Below, piece after piece: positions 18,228 to 28,520 of a DNA stretch of 64,000 nucleotides. The position numbers and the translations under genes are program-made. Position 1 is the first letter of the stretch, and each line of letters opens with the position of its first letter. The stretch is from an uncultured Bacteroidota bacterium (GTDB lineage Bacteria > Bacteroidota > Bacteroidia > Flavobacteriales > Flavobacteriaceae): NCBI GenBank assembly GCA_903842575.1, contig CAIMMM010000127.1:30106-94105 (forward strand), given 5' to 3'. The notes beneath the pieces are model-generated. The model saw only the letters and a list, made by a program, of their open reading frames with translations, was not told the DNA's origin and made no database searches.

Positions 18228-21059
18228 TTATTTCAATTTTTTCTTCACTTCCACTTCCTGGAACGCTTCGATGATATCGAGTTGTTCAATTTCGTTGAAG
18301 TTCTTGATTTGGATACCACAATCGTACCCTTTAGAAACTTCTTTCACATCGTCTTTGAAACGTTTCAAGGTTGCTAAATCCCCAGTGTGAATAACAACAC
18401 CTTCTCTGATGATTCTAATTTTAGAGTTTCTGAATATTTTACCGTCAGTAACCATACATCCGGCAATTGACCCCACTTTTGATACTTTAAATATCTCTCT
18501 AATTTCCGCAGTTCCTGTAACTTCTTCTTTGATAACTGGTGACAACATTCCTTCCATCGCATCTTTCAAGTCATCGATAGCATCGTAAATAATAGAATAG
18601 TTACGGATATCAATTTCTTCTTTGTCGGCCAATTGTCGAGCATTTCCAGCAGGACGAACGTTAAATCCAATGATGATGGCATCCGAAGCAGAAGCCAACA
18701 TAACGTCAGTTTCAGTAATCGCTCCAACACCTTTGTGTATAATATTGATTTGAATTTCTTCGGTAGATAATTTAGAGAATGAATCGGATAAGGCTTCTAC
18801 AGAACCATCCACGTCTCCTTTAAGGATAATGTTTAATTCTTTAAATTGACCCAATGCAATACGACGTCCAATTTCGTCTAACGTAATATGTCGTTGTGTA
18901 CGAACGGATTGTTCCCGCATTAATTGAGAACGTTTAGAGGCAATTTGTTTGGCTTCTTTTTCGTCTTCAAATACGTTGAATTTATCACCCGCCGTTGCAG
19001 CGCCATCTAGTCCTAAAACAGATACTGGCGTTGAAGGTCCGGCAACGGTTACTATGTGTCCTCTTTCATCATGCATGGCTTTAATTTTACCATGATGTTT
19101 TCCAGCTAACATATAGTCTCCAATTCTTAAAGTTCCGTGTTGTACCAAAATGGTAGACACATATCCTTTTCCTTTATCCAAGAACGCTTCTACAACTGTT
19201 CCTGAAGCAGGTTTGTTTGGATTCGATTTTAAATCTAACAGTTCCGCTTCTAATAATACTTTTTCCAACAATTCTTTCACACCGGTTCCTACTTTTGCAG
19301 AAATATCGTGTGATTGTATTTTTCCACCCCAATCTTCAACAAGCAAGTTCATCCCTGCTAATCTTTCTTTCACTTTTTCAGGATTAGCGCCTGGTTTATC
19401 AATTTTATTGATGGCGAAAATGATTGGAACACCTGCTGCTTGAGCATGTGAAATGGCTTCTTTGGTTTGTGGCATGATGTCGTCATCTGCTGCAATCACA
19501 ATGATAGCAATATCGGTAACTTGAGCACCACGTGCACGCATCGCGGTAAACGCTTCGTGACCTGGTGTATCTAAGAAAGCAATTTTTTGACCGTTATCCA
19601 AAGTCACACCATAAGCACCAATGTGTTGTGTAATCCCTCCAGATTCACCCGCGATAACATTTTCTTTACGGATATAATCCAATAAGGAAGTTTTACCGTG
19701 ATCGACGTGACCCATTACGGTTACAATCGGCGCTCTAAATACTAAATCTTCTTCTTTGTCTTGAACAACTTGAATAGCATCTTCAATATCTACCGTAATA
19801 AACTCTACTTCATAACCAAATTCATCGGCTACAATGGTTAAGGTTTCTGCATCCAAACGTTGGTTTTGCGTAACCATGATACCCAATGACATACAGGTTC
19901 CAATTACTTTGGTAACCGGCACATCCATCATGATGGCAATTTCACCTACGGTAACAAATTCCGTAACTTTTATTGTTTTACTTCCTTCGTCAATAGCTCT
20001 TTGCTCGTCATCCGATTTTTGACGGTGCGTATCTCTTTTATCTCTTCTATATTTTGCTGCTTTAGACTTACTTCCTTTTCCTTGAAGTCTTTCTAAAGTT
20101 TCTTTAATTTGATTTTTAACTTCTTCTTCGGTAGGCTCTACTTTTTGAACAATAGCTGGTCGAGCGCCTTTTACAAAACCTGGTTTTGCAACAAATTTAC
20201 CACCGCCTGGTCTTGGAGCTCCAGCATTCCCGCCTGGAGTAATTGCAGGTTTTTGACCGTCTGGTCTTGGCTCGCCTGGTTTTGGCGGAATTCTTTTTCG
20301 CTTATTCTTATTGGCATTATTAGCCGCAATTTGAGCTGCATTTTGAGCTGTTGAAGGTGCTATTTTAGCATCTTTTTTAGGCTCTTCTTTTTTCTTTTTA
20401 GGTTTGTTAAACTGAGACAAATCAATTACTTGACCTGTTAAAGTTGCCCCTGATAATTTTTGATATTGCGTTGTGAAATTTTCGTCAACTGGCGCTTCTT
20501 CAATAAGCGTTTCTTTTGCGTTGGAAACTGCATTTTCAGTTGCCTTTTCTTTAGATTTAGCAAGCATCGGAGTTGTTTTTTCTTTAGTTTCTTTTGCGGG
20601 AGAAACTATTTCTATATTTTCAACAACTTCTTTTTTTACTGGTTTTTCAACTTCAGGTTTTGGGGTTTCAACAACGGGTGTTGGTATTACTTTTGGAGAC
20701 AAATCAATGGTCCCTACTTGTTTTGGGGCCGAAATAACTCCTCTGGTAGCTTTTATTACCTCAGATTTTTGACGTTCTTCGTCATGCTTACGCTTGTCTT
20801 CAATTTCTTTTTCTCTTTCAACACGAAGCGCTTCTTTTTCTTTTCTTTTTTCTTCGCCTACTTCTTTCGAGGCTTCTTTATTTCCTTTATCACCCGCGAA
20901 TTGGCCACAAAGAATATTGTATACATCATCAGAAATTTTTGTGTTGGGACTTGCTTCAATAGCAATACCTTTATCTTTAAGATAATCCACAGCTCTTTCT
21001 AAAGAGATGTTCAATTCCCTTAAAACTTTATTTATTCTAATTATTTTTTCTTCAGACAT
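18228..21059 (-). CDS. infB: Translation initiation factor IF-2
   Basis: VTVMGHVDHGKTSLLDYIR, DTPGHEAF, NKIDKPGA. Confidence 0.97.
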   Translation of the reverse strand: MSEEKIIRINKVLRELNISLERAVDYLKDKGIAIEASPNTKISDDVYNILCGQFAGDKGNKEASKEVGEEKRKEKEALRVEREKEIEDKRKHDEERQKSEVIKATRGVISAPKQVGTIDLSPKVIPTPVVETPKPEVEKPVKKEVVENIEIVSPAKETKEKTTPMLAKSKEKATENAVSNAKETLIEEAPVDENFTTQYQKLSGATLTGQVIDLSQFNKPKKKKEEPKKDAKIAPSTAQNAAQIAANNANKNKRKRIPPKPGEPRPDGQKPAITPGGNAGAPRPGGGKFVAKPGFVKGARPAIVQKVEPTEEEVKNQIKETLERLQGKGSKSKAAKYRRDKRDTHRQKSDDEQRAIDEGSKTIKVTEFVTVGEIAIMMDVPVTKVIGTCMSLGIMVTQNQRLDAETLTIVADEFGYEVEFITVDIEDAIQVVQDKEEDLVFRAPIVTVMGHVDHGKTSLLDYIRKENVIAGESGGITQHIGAYGVTLDNGQKIAFLDTPGHEAFTAMRARGAQVTDIAIIVIAADDDIMPQTKEAISHAQAAGVPIIFAINKIDKPGANPEKVKERLAGMNLLVEDWGGKIQSHDISAKVGTGVKELLEKVLLEAELLDLKSNPNKPASGTVVEAFLDKGKGYVSTILVQHGTLRIGDYMLAGKHHGKIKAMHDERGHIVTVAGPSTPVSVLGLDGAATAGDKFNVFEDEKEAKQIASKRSQLMREQSVRTQRHITLDEIGRRIALGQFKELNIILKGDVDGSVEALSDSFSKLSTEEIQINIIHKGVGAITETDVMLASASDAIIIGFNVRPAGNARQLADKEEIDIRNYSIIYDAIDDLKDAMEGMLSPVIKEEVTGTAEIREIFKVSKVGSIAGCMVTDGKIFRNSKIRIIREGVVIHTGDLATLKRFKDDVKEVSKGYDCGIQIKNFNEIEQLDIIEAFQEVEVKKKLK

Positions 21060-21095
21060 AAAATCTAATTAATTTTTAAAACTTAATATGAATGC

Positions 21096-22337
21096 TTATT
21101 CTTCAAATTCTTCTTTTAATATACGCATTACTTCTAGAATAGTTTCCTCTTCCAAATCGGTTCTTCTCACAAGATCTGCAACGTTTTGATTTAAAATGCT
21201 TCTTGCGGTATCCAAACCAATTTTAGCAAACTCGTCAATTACCCAGCCGTCAATTTCATCTGTAAATTCGGTTAATTCAACATCATCTTCTTCGGCAACG
21301 CTTCCTTCTCTTATTACGTCTAATTCGTAACCTGTCAATTGACCTGCTAATTTAATATTATGTCCGCCACGTCCAATAGCTTTTGAAACTTCGTCTAATT
21401 TCAAAAATACTTCCGCACGTTTTGTTTCTTCGTTTATTTTCACGGTTGAAACTTTTGCTGGACTCAATGCTCTTGTAATAAACAATTGAATATTACTAGT
21501 ATAATTAATAACGTCAATATTTTCATTTCCTAATTCACGAACAATACCGTGAATTCTTGATCCTTTCATTCCAACACATGCTCCAACAGGATCAATTCTA
21601 TCATCGTAAGAATCAACGGCAACCTTCGCTTTTTCGCCAGGAATTCTAACCACTTTTTTAATCATGATTAAACCGTCGAAAACTTCTGGAATTTCTTGTT
21701 CAAATAATTTTTCCAAAAATATCTCCGAAGTTCGTGACATGATGATTTGAGGTTTGTTCCCTTTCAATTCAACACTTTCAATAATTCCACGAACATTATC
21801 TCCTTTTCTAAAAAAGTCGGAAGGAATTTGTTTTTCTTTTGGCAAAACAATTTCATTTCCTTCATCGTCAACCAAAATCACAACTCTTGGGCGTACATGA
21901 TGTACTTCGGCGGTGTAAATTTCACCTATTAAATCTTTAAATTGTTTGTAAAGATTTGTATTGTCGTGTTCGTGTATTTTAGAAATTAAATTTTGACGTA
22001 AAGCTAAAATAGCTCTTCTTCCTAAATCAACTAGTTTAACTTCTTCCGAAACTTCTTCTCCAATTTCAAAATCTGGTTCAATATTTCTTGCTTCGGTTAA
22101 TGTAATTTCTTCATTTTCTAGATCCAAATCATCATCTGCCACAACTATTCTTCGTCTCCAGATTTCCATATCCCCTTTGTCAGGATTGATAATAATATCA
22201 AAATTATCATCAGAACCATATTTCTTTTTCAATGCGTTTCTAAACACATCTTCTAAAATAGCCATAAGCGTTACACGATCAATAAGTTTGTCGTCTTTAA
22301 ACTCTGAAAATGAATCGATTAATGCTAAATTTTCCAT
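21096..22337 (-). CDS. nusA: Transcription termination/antitermination factor NusA
   Basis: RIDPVGACVGMKGSRI, S1/KH architecture, operon with rimP/infB. Confidence 0.96.
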   Translation of the reverse strand: MENLALIDSFSEFKDDKLIDRVTLMAILEDVFRNALKKKYGSDDNFDIIINPDKGDMEIWRRRIVVADDDLDLENEEITLTEARNIEPDFEIGEEVSEEVKLVDLGRRAILALRQNLISKIHEHDNTNLYKQFKDLIGEIYTAEVHHVRPRVVILVDDEGNEIVLPKEKQIPSDFFRKGDNVRGIIESVELKGNKPQIIMSRTSEIFLEKLFEQEIPEVFDGLIMIKKVVRIPGEKAKVAVDSYDDRIDPVGACVGMKGSRIHGIVRELGNENIDVINYTSNIQLFITRALSPAKVSTVKINEETKRAEVFLKLDEVSKAIGRGGHNIKLAGQLTGYELDVIREGSVAEEDDVELTEFTDEIDGWVIDEFAKIGLDTARSILNQNVADLVRRTDLEEETILEVMRILKEEFEE

Positions 22338-22346
22338 GCCAAAATT

Positions 22347-22814
22347 TTAATTAAATGTTACTGTAACAACTGCTTCTTTTATTTCTGTATAAGGTAGTTC
22401 AAGTTTTTTTTGAACTGTTTCTTTTCCTTTTCCTATTTTTTTAGGTTCTCTTGCTTCCCAAATTAAAGTGATAAAATCATCATTTGCTTCAATAAGTTCT
22501 GCTTCTATTGTAGTGGTAGCTAGTTTTACAATTAACATTCTACCCACATTTTTTTTGTATTGACGTATTAATTTTATAGGCGAACCTACTCCAAAAGACG
22601 CTACTTCAATAGAAAAATCCTGTTCCTCACGGTCTAAATTATTTTCAACGGCACGACTTACATCAATACAATCTTGCAAATTTACACCATTATCATCATC
22701 TAAAGTAACCGTGATTTTAAAACTATCTGAAATTTTTAAATCAACCAAAAATAATGTTGGCTTTTCTTTTAAAACCTCTTCAAGTAATTGCCCAACTCTT
22801 TCTTTAAATGTCAT
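22347..22814 (-). CDS. rimP: Ribosome maturation factor RimP
   Basis: Length, [10 protein letters not shown] motif, upstream of nusA. Confidence 0.92.
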   Translation of the reverse strand: MTFKERVGQLLEEVLKEKPTLFLVDLKISDSFKITVTLDDDNGVNLQDCIDVSRAVENNLDREEQDFSIEVASFGVGSPIKLIRQYKKNVGRMLIVKLATTTIEAELIEANDDFITLIWEAREPKKIGKGKETVQKKLELPYTEIKEAVVTVTFN

Positions 22815-22878
22815 AATTTATAAAAAGAGGGAAGCATTGCTTCCCTCATTATTTAATTTTGTATTGCAAATAACGGTG

Positions 22879-22886
22879 CAAATATA
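22879..22886 (-). promoter_or_regulatory. -7 box TATATTTG for the rimP-nusA-infB operon
   Basis: TAnnTTTG match about 65 bp upstream of rimP. Confidence 0.45.
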
Positions 22887-22982
22887 GTTATTTTTTTATA
22901 AATCAAAATTTATTGCTTGTTCAAAAATAAATTATTACTTTTATTGCCTAAACAGACACTCATTTTACACCAATAAATTAAC

Positions 22983-23807
22983 ATGAAAAAAATCTTAATC
23001 CCCACTGACTTTTCTGAAAATGCCGAATATGCTTTAAAAGTTGCTGCACAAATTGCAAGAGAAAATAATGGTGAAATAATATTATTACACATGCTTGAAC
23101 TGCCTAGCCAGGCTGGCGATGCTGTAGGCAGCGGAAGTGATATTCCTGAAATTATGTTTTTTAAAAATGCTGCAATTGGAAGATTAGAAGATTTGATGGA
23201 TGAAGATTATTTAGAAGGAATTACCGTTTCTCGAGTTGTTCAATTTGACATGGCGTTTGAAGGAATCATGAAAATAAGTCAAATAAACAATATAGATTTA
23301 ATAATCATGGGTTCGCATGGCGCTAGTGGATTTAAAGAAATGTTCATTGGCTCTAATGCAGAAAAAGTTGTTAGAAACTCTGATGTTCCTGTTTTGATAA
23401 TCAAAAAAGAGCAGCCAAATTTTAATGTGGATAATTTTGTTTTCGCTTCCGACTTTACGGACGAAATTAAAAAACCTTTTGAAAAAGTAGTGGAATTTGC
23501 TAATCGATTTGATTCTACTCTACATTTAGTAATGATTACTACGCCAAATAATTTTAAATCTACGCCAATTGCTCAAGATATTATGAATAAATTTGCCGCC
23601 AAATTTAAAATCAACAAATTTGAAACGCATATTTACAACGAAACCAATGTTGAAAAAGGAATTCTAAACTTTGCCGATAGTATTAATGCCGATTTAATTG
23701 GAATGAGTACGCATGGTAGAAAAGGATTGTCCCATTTCTTTAACGGAAGTATTAGCGAAGATTTGGTAAATCACTCTTCACTTCCCGTGATTACTTTCAA
23801 AATCTAA
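22983..23807 (+). CDS. Universal stress protein (two UspA domains)
   Basis: ILIPTDFSENAEYAL...IIMGSHGASGFKEMFIGSNAEKVVRNSDVPVLII. Confidence 0.9.
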   Translation: MKKILIPTDFSENAEYALKVAAQIARENNGEIILLHMLELPSQAGDAVGSGSDIPEIMFFKNAAIGRLEDLMDEDYLEGITVSRVVQFDMAFEGIMKISQINNIDLIIMGSHGASGFKEMFIGSNAEKVVRNSDVPVLIIKKEQPNFNVDNFVFASDFTDEIKKPFEKVVEFANRFDSTLHLVMITTPNNFKSTPIAQDIMNKFAAKFKINKFETHIYNETNVEKGILNFADSINADLIGMSTHGRKGLSHFFNGSISEDLVNHSSLPVITFKI

Positions 23808-23826
23808 GAACACAACGTTTTGAAAA

Positions 23827-23861
23827 TAAAAAAACCTCCCAAATTTTTGAGAGGTTTTTTT
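23827..23861. terminator. Terminator hairpin between uspA and tRNA-Gln
   Basis: aacctc-ccaaatttttga-gaggtt with flanking A/T tracts. Confidence 0.75.
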
Positions 23862-23862
23862 G

Positions 23863-23933
23863 TTGGTCTACAAGGACTCGAACCTTGAAAGACTGCACCA
23901 AAAACAGTTGTGTTACCATTACACCATAGACCA
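23863..23933 (-). tRNA. tRNA-Gln (anticodon UUG)
   Basis: Minus strand TGGTCTATGGTGTAATGGTAACACAACTGTTTTTGGTGCAGTCTTTCAAGGTTCGAGTCCTTGTAGACCA folds as a cloverleaf; loop TTTTGGT gives TTG. Confidence 0.93.
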
Positions 23934-23998
23934 GCTTAGCTTAACGCGAGTGCAAATTTAATACAAATTTTAGTTTACACAAATAAATAGCCATAAAA

Positions 23999-24063
23999 AA
24001 TGTTGTGGTTTTTTATTTCATGTTAAAACAATTTCAATTTACAACTATAATAATCACAACATT
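23999..24063. repeat. Imperfect inverted repeat, AATGTTGTG arms about 47 bp apart
   Basis: aatgttgtggttttttat vs reverse complement of the right arm aatgttgtgattattata. Confidence 0.5.
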
Positions 24064-24165
24064 AGTCCGTTAAAGCACTTGAGAAATTTTTATTTAACTG
24101 CGTTACTTTACGTTAAAAAATTAGTTTCTTTGTATCGTTTAAATAAAACTTCATTTGATAACTAT

Positions 24166-27100
24166 ATGCTGACATTTAACTTTAATAAATGGAATACCAT
24201 TTTAGGTTGGACAACATTTACAATTGCTTTAATTACTTACTCTATTACCGTTGAACCCACGATGAGTTTTTGGGATTGTGGCGAATACATTGCTACCGCT
24301 GCAAAACTAGAAGTAGGACATCCGCCTGGAGCACCTTTATTCCAAATGATTGGTGCTTTTTTCGCCATGTTTGCCACTAGCAAAGAGACCATCGCCTTAA
24401 TGGTTAATATGACATCGGTATTCTCGAGTGCTTTTACCATTTTGTTTCTGTTTTGGTCATCAACCATAGTATTGCGTAAAATAATTTCAAATTATACTGA
24501 AATTACCAAGGATAAATCCATAGTAATTCTTGGAAGTGCATTTGTTGGTTCGTTGGTATTTACCTTTTCGGATAGTTTTTGGGCAAGTGCTGTTGAAGCC
24601 GAAGTATATGCCATGGCTTCATTGTTTATTGCATTACTCTTTTGGTTGGGATTACGCTGGGAACAAGACATGGAAACACCAAGAGGAAACCGTTGGTTGC
24701 TTTTAATTTCATTGGTTTTAGGGCTATCATTTGGCGTTCACTTTTTGGCCTTACTAACCATCCCAGCTATTGGGTTCCTTTATTTCTTTAAGCATTATAA
24801 AACCGTTACTATCAAAAATTTCATTATTGCAAATGTGATTATTGTTGCTGTTTTGTTGTTTATTTTTAAATTATTATTGCCTTATACTTTAGCTTTCTTC
24901 GGAAAAATGGAAATTTTTATGGTTAATAGCATTGGTTTACCATTTAACTCAGGTTCCATTTTTGCTTTGCTTTTAATTGTTGCATTTTTTTATTTTGGAT
25001 TAAAATACACAAGAGAAAAAGGGCATCCATTTTACAACACAATTATACTTTGCATCCTATTTGTATTGATAGGCTTTTCTACTTGGATGATGTTGCCCAT
25101 TCGTGCCAATGCAGATACTGTTATTAATGAAAATAAACCGTCAGATGCCGCCGAAGTTTTGGCTCATTATAACCGAGAGCAATATGGAGTAAATCCTTTA
25201 TTTTACGGACCTCAATATACTGATGCATTTGCAGGGTTAGATGCCGACGAACCTTATCTTGACAAAGCACCAAACTATGAACGAGATTATAAAACCGGGA
25301 AATATGTTGTCGTAAACAACTTTAAAAATGCCGACCAAAATACAGATGACAATCAAAAAGCTATTCTCCCAAGATTATGGAGTACTGAGAATATCGAAAA
25401 CTATATGTCTTTTACCAACGTTCCGAAAATTAAATTAAATCAAGACTATCCTTACGAAGAAGATTTAGCGCAATATGGCGTAAACCTTGACAGCATTAGT
25501 GAAGAGCAAGTTGGGCAAGCTGTTTCTCAACTAAAAGAGGAAATGCAAAAAAATATTAACGAGTTTAAAACGGCTTATGATCAAAAAAAGATAGACAACG
25601 AAGATTATGTTTCTTTTCTAAAAAAATATAGTGATTATCTGATTGTAGAAAAGCCATCTACTTGGGACAATATTAGTTTTATGATTGAATATCAATTTGG
25701 CTATATGTATGGAAGGTATTTGCTTTGGAATTTTGTTGGAAAACAAAACGACATACAAGGGAAATATGATAATCTAGATGGAAATTGGATGAGTGGCATT
25801 AAGTTTATTGACGAACTTCATCTTGGAAATGGCTCACAAACTAATTTACCACAAGATGTGGTAAATAATAAAGGAAGAAATTTTTATTATTTCTTGCCTT
25901 TTTTATTGGGATTAATTGGGTTAATGTATCACGCTCAAAGAGATTTGAAAAGCTTCTATGTCTTACTGGTCTTCTTTTTATTTACAAGTATTGCGCTGAA
26001 AGTATTTCTAAATGAGCGTCCTTTTGAACCTCGTGAGAGAGATTATGCTTTAGTGGGATCGTTCTATGTTTTTGCCATTTGGGTTGGATTTGGAGTTTAT
26101 GCCATTTATGAAATCGTTGCTGAAAAAATTAAATCTAAACTCGTTGGTCCAATTGTTATAGGGGCAACTCTACTTGCGGCACCTGTTTTAATGGCAACTC
26201 AAAACTGGGATGATCACAGTAGAGCCAATAGATATACTGCTACAGCGATGGCGAAAAACTATCTTCAATCGTGCGAACCTAATGCTATTTTATTTACCAT
26301 TGGCGACAACGACACCTTCCCACTATGGTATGCGCAAGAAATCGAAAACGTAAGAACCGATGTGAGAATCGTTAATACTAGTCTTTTCATGACTGATTGG
26401 TATATTGATCAAATGAAAAGAAAAGCATATATCGCAGATGCATTACCTATTTCTTTTAATCATAACCAATATGTTGGCGATAAATTGGATTACATTGTTC
26501 ATATTCCCAAAACCGAAAATCGTTGGAATATTAAAGATTTCATCAGTTTTATTGCCTCCGACGATGAAAGAAGAATGATTGACCTTCAAAATGGACAAAA
26601 AATTCATTTCTTCCCTACAAACAAAATTAGAATCCCAGTTGATAAAAATATAATCATTAAAAACAAAGTTGTTAGTTCAAAATACAACGATTCCATAGTT
26701 CCTTATATTGATGTGAACATCAAAGGAAATCTCTATAAAAACAGATTGATGATGTTAGATGTTATAGCAAACAACGACTGGAAAAGACCTATTTATTTTT
26801 CGGCTGGTAGTTTTGGCGATGATGATTATCTCTGGATGAAAGATTACCTTCAATTGGATGGATTATTATACAAACTTGTTCCTGTAAAAACAAAAGTTGA
26901 CAAAGAAAACCCCTATGATATGGGCCAAATTGACAGTGACAAAATGTATAATTTGGTGATGAATTGGAATTGGGGAAATGGAGACCTTACATCTATTTAC
27001 CATGATCCTGAAACAAGGAAAAATAGTATCTCCTATCGAACAAACATGGCAAGATTAATGGAGCAATTAATCAATGAAGGGGAAATGGATAAAGCTAAAA

Positions 27101-27447
27101 AAGTGATTGATGCTGCTCTTTCCAAAATGCCAATGAATTATTATGGTTATTATACTATGGTAGAACCATTTGCTGGTGGTTATTATGAAGTGGGTGAAAA
27201 AGCAAAAGCAAGAGAACTACTTGAAAAATTAATGACAAAATACAAAGAAAATCTAACCTATTACTCCGGAATTCAACCTTCCATTCAAAATGGCATAGCT
27301 TCCGATATTGTAACCGATATTGAACGTTACAGAAGTTTATTGAAAGTAATGAAGGATAGAGGTGATATAAAATTTTATACTAAAAACAGAGCTGTTTTCA
27401 ACTCTTATGTAAAAAGATTTATGCGATTTGGTCGAGACTTAGAATAA
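24166..27447 (+). CDS. DUF2723 family membrane glycosyltransferase-like protein
   Basis: Polytopic N-terminus with FWDCGEYIATAAKLEVGHPPGAPLFQMIG; start trimmed to MLTFNFNKW. Confidence 0.85.
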   Translation: MLTFNFNKWNTILGWTTFTIALITYSITVEPTMSFWDCGEYIATAAKLEVGHPPGAPLFQMIGAFFAMFATSKETIALMVNMTSVFSSAFTILFLFWSSTIVLRKIISNYTEITKDKSIVILGSAFVGSLVFTFSDSFWASAVEAEVYAMASLFIALLFWLGLRWEQDMETPRGNRWLLLISLVLGLSFGVHFLALLTIPAIGFLYFFKHYKTVTIKNFIIANVIIVAVLLFIFKLLLPYTLAFFGKMEIFMVNSIGLPFNSGSIFALLLIVAFFYFGLKYTREKGHPFYNTIILCILFVLIGFSTWMMLPIRANADTVINENKPSDAAEVLAHYNREQYGVNPLFYGPQYTDAFAGLDADEPYLDKAPNYERDYKTGKYVVVNNFKNADQNTDDNQKAILPRLWSTENIENYMSFTNVPKIKLNQDYPYEEDLAQYGVNLDSISEEQVGQAVSQLKEEMQKNINEFKTAYDQKKIDNEDYVSFLKKYSDYLIVEKPSTWDNISFMIEYQFGYMYGRYLLWNFVGKQNDIQGKYDNLDGNWMSGIKFIDELHLGNGSQTNLPQDVVNNKGRNFYYFLPFLLGLIGLMYHAQRDLKSFYVLLVFFLFTSIALKVFLNERPFEPRERDYALVGSFYVFAIWVGFGVYAIYEIVAEKIKSKLVGPIVIGATLLAAPVLMATQNWDDHSRANRYTATAMAKNYLQSCEPNAILFTIGDNDTFPLWYAQEIENVRTDVRIVNTSLFMTDWYIDQMKRKAYIADALPISFNHNQYVGDKLDYIVHIPKTENRWNIKDFISFIASDDERRMIDLQNGQKIHFFPTNKIRIPVDKNIIIKNKVVSSKYNDSIVPYIDVNIKGNLYKNRLMMLDVIANNDWKRPIYFSAGSFGDDDYLWMKDYLQLDGLLYKLVPVKTKVDKENPYDMGQIDSDKMYNLVMNWNWGNGDLTSIYHDPETRKNSISYRTNMARLMEQLINEGEMDKAKKVIDAALSKMPMNYYGYYTMVEPFAGGYYEVGEKAKARELLEKLMTKYKENLTYYSGIQPSIQNGIASDIVTDIERYRSLLKVMKDRGDIKFYTKNRAVFNSYVKRFMRFGRDLE

Positions 27448-27468
27448 TAAAATTTAAAATATTAGTTG

Positions 27469-27502
27469 CGCCTATCTGAAATTTCATGTAGGCGTTTTTT
27501 TA
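27469..27502 (+). terminator. Terminator after the DUF2723 gene
   Basis: cgccta...taggcg followed by TTTTTTT. Confidence 0.65.
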
Positions 27503-27518
27503 TTAGTACCTTTACACT

Positions 27519-28154
27519 ATGCGTTTCTGGACAAAAACCAATTATTTAGTTAAAAAAATATTCCATAATTATATTTGGGATATTCCAAATAATAAGAATA
27601 AAGTCTACCTCACTTTTGATGACGGACCAACTCCTGAAATTACTGAATGGGTTTTGTCTCAGCTTTGTCAACACAATGCTAAATCTACTTTTTTTTGTAT
27701 CGGCAAGAACATCGAAAAGCATCCAGAAATTTTTAATAAAGTGATTGAAAATGGCCACGCCATTGGAAATCATACTTTCAATCACTTAAAAGGCTGGGAA
27801 ACAGCAACAAAAGATTATGCTGAAGACACTACCCTTTGCCAATCTGCAATTAAAAATCAAAAAGCGTCAATCAGCAATCTATTCCGTCCTCCTTATGGCA
27901 GAATAAAACTTTCTCAATCTAAAGCATTAAGAAAATTAGGCTATAAAATAGTGATGTGGGATGTGTTGAGTGAAGATTTTAACCAAAAAATTTCTCCTGA
28001 AGAGTGTTTACAAAACGTTTTGAAGAATACTCAATCCGGGAGTATCATCGTTTTTCACGATAGCAAAAAAGCGTGGAAAAACTTGGAATATGCATTGCCA
28101 AAAACACTAGAGTTTTTAAAAAATAAAGGATTTGTTTGTGATGTAATAACCTAA
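27519..28154 (+). CDS. Polysaccharide deacetylase (NodB homology)
   Basis: YLTFDDGPTPEIT, AIGNHTFNH, FRPPYGR motifs. Confidence 0.93.
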   Translation: MRFWTKTNYLVKKIFHNYIWDIPNNKNKVYLTFDDGPTPEITEWVLSQLCQHNAKSTFFCIGKNIEKHPEIFNKVIENGHAIGNHTFNHLKGWETATKDYAEDTTLCQSAIKNQKASISNLFRPPYGRIKLSQSKALRKLGYKIVMWDVLSEDFNQKISPEECLQNVLKNTQSGSIIVFHDSKKAWKNLEYALPKTLEFLKNKGFVCDVIT

Positions 28155-28447
28155 AGTTGATCTTGAACGATACCAATCAAAGTGTTAGCATCTAATTCGC
28201 CTGATTGTCTCCAAACCATTTGACCTTCTTTATAAATCATCAAAGTAGGAAGTCCTTTGATACGAAGCGCATCCGCCAATTCTTGATTTTTATCTACATC
28301 GATACGTATGACTTTAGCTTTGTCGCCAAGAGCTGCAGCAACATCTCTAATTACAGGATGCATCGATAAAGAAGATTCATTCCACTCTGTGTAAAAGTCA
28401 ATTAACACAGGTACTTGAGCATTAATAAGTTCTCCAAATTTTGACAT
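28151..28447 (-). CDS. Thioredoxin-fold protein lacking the CxxC active site
   Basis: VLIDFYTEWNESSLSMHP...GLPTLMIYKEGQ; WCGPCK position reads WNESSL. Confidence 0.85.
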   Translation of the reverse strand: MSKFGELINAQVPVLIDFYTEWNESSLSMHPVIRDVAAALGDKAKVIRIDVDKNQELADALRIKGLPTLMIYKEGQMVWRQSGELDANTLIGIVQDQL

Positions 28448-28520
28448 AAAACCAAAATATTATACTTTCTTTTGCAAAGAAAAAGAAACATTAAACAACA
28501 AATGTAGCATTTTTAACTAA

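Noticed and set aside
20460-21002. Long plus-strand ORFs (180 and 99 aa) antisense to infB
   Set aside because: Phe/Tyr/Ser-rich translation is the mirror of the Lys/Glu/Val-rich IF-2 N-terminus; no initiation context or domain
28151-28154. 4-bp overlap of convergent deacetylase and thioredoxin-like genes as a regulatory feature
   Set aside because: Short convergent stop-codon overlaps are common in compact genomes
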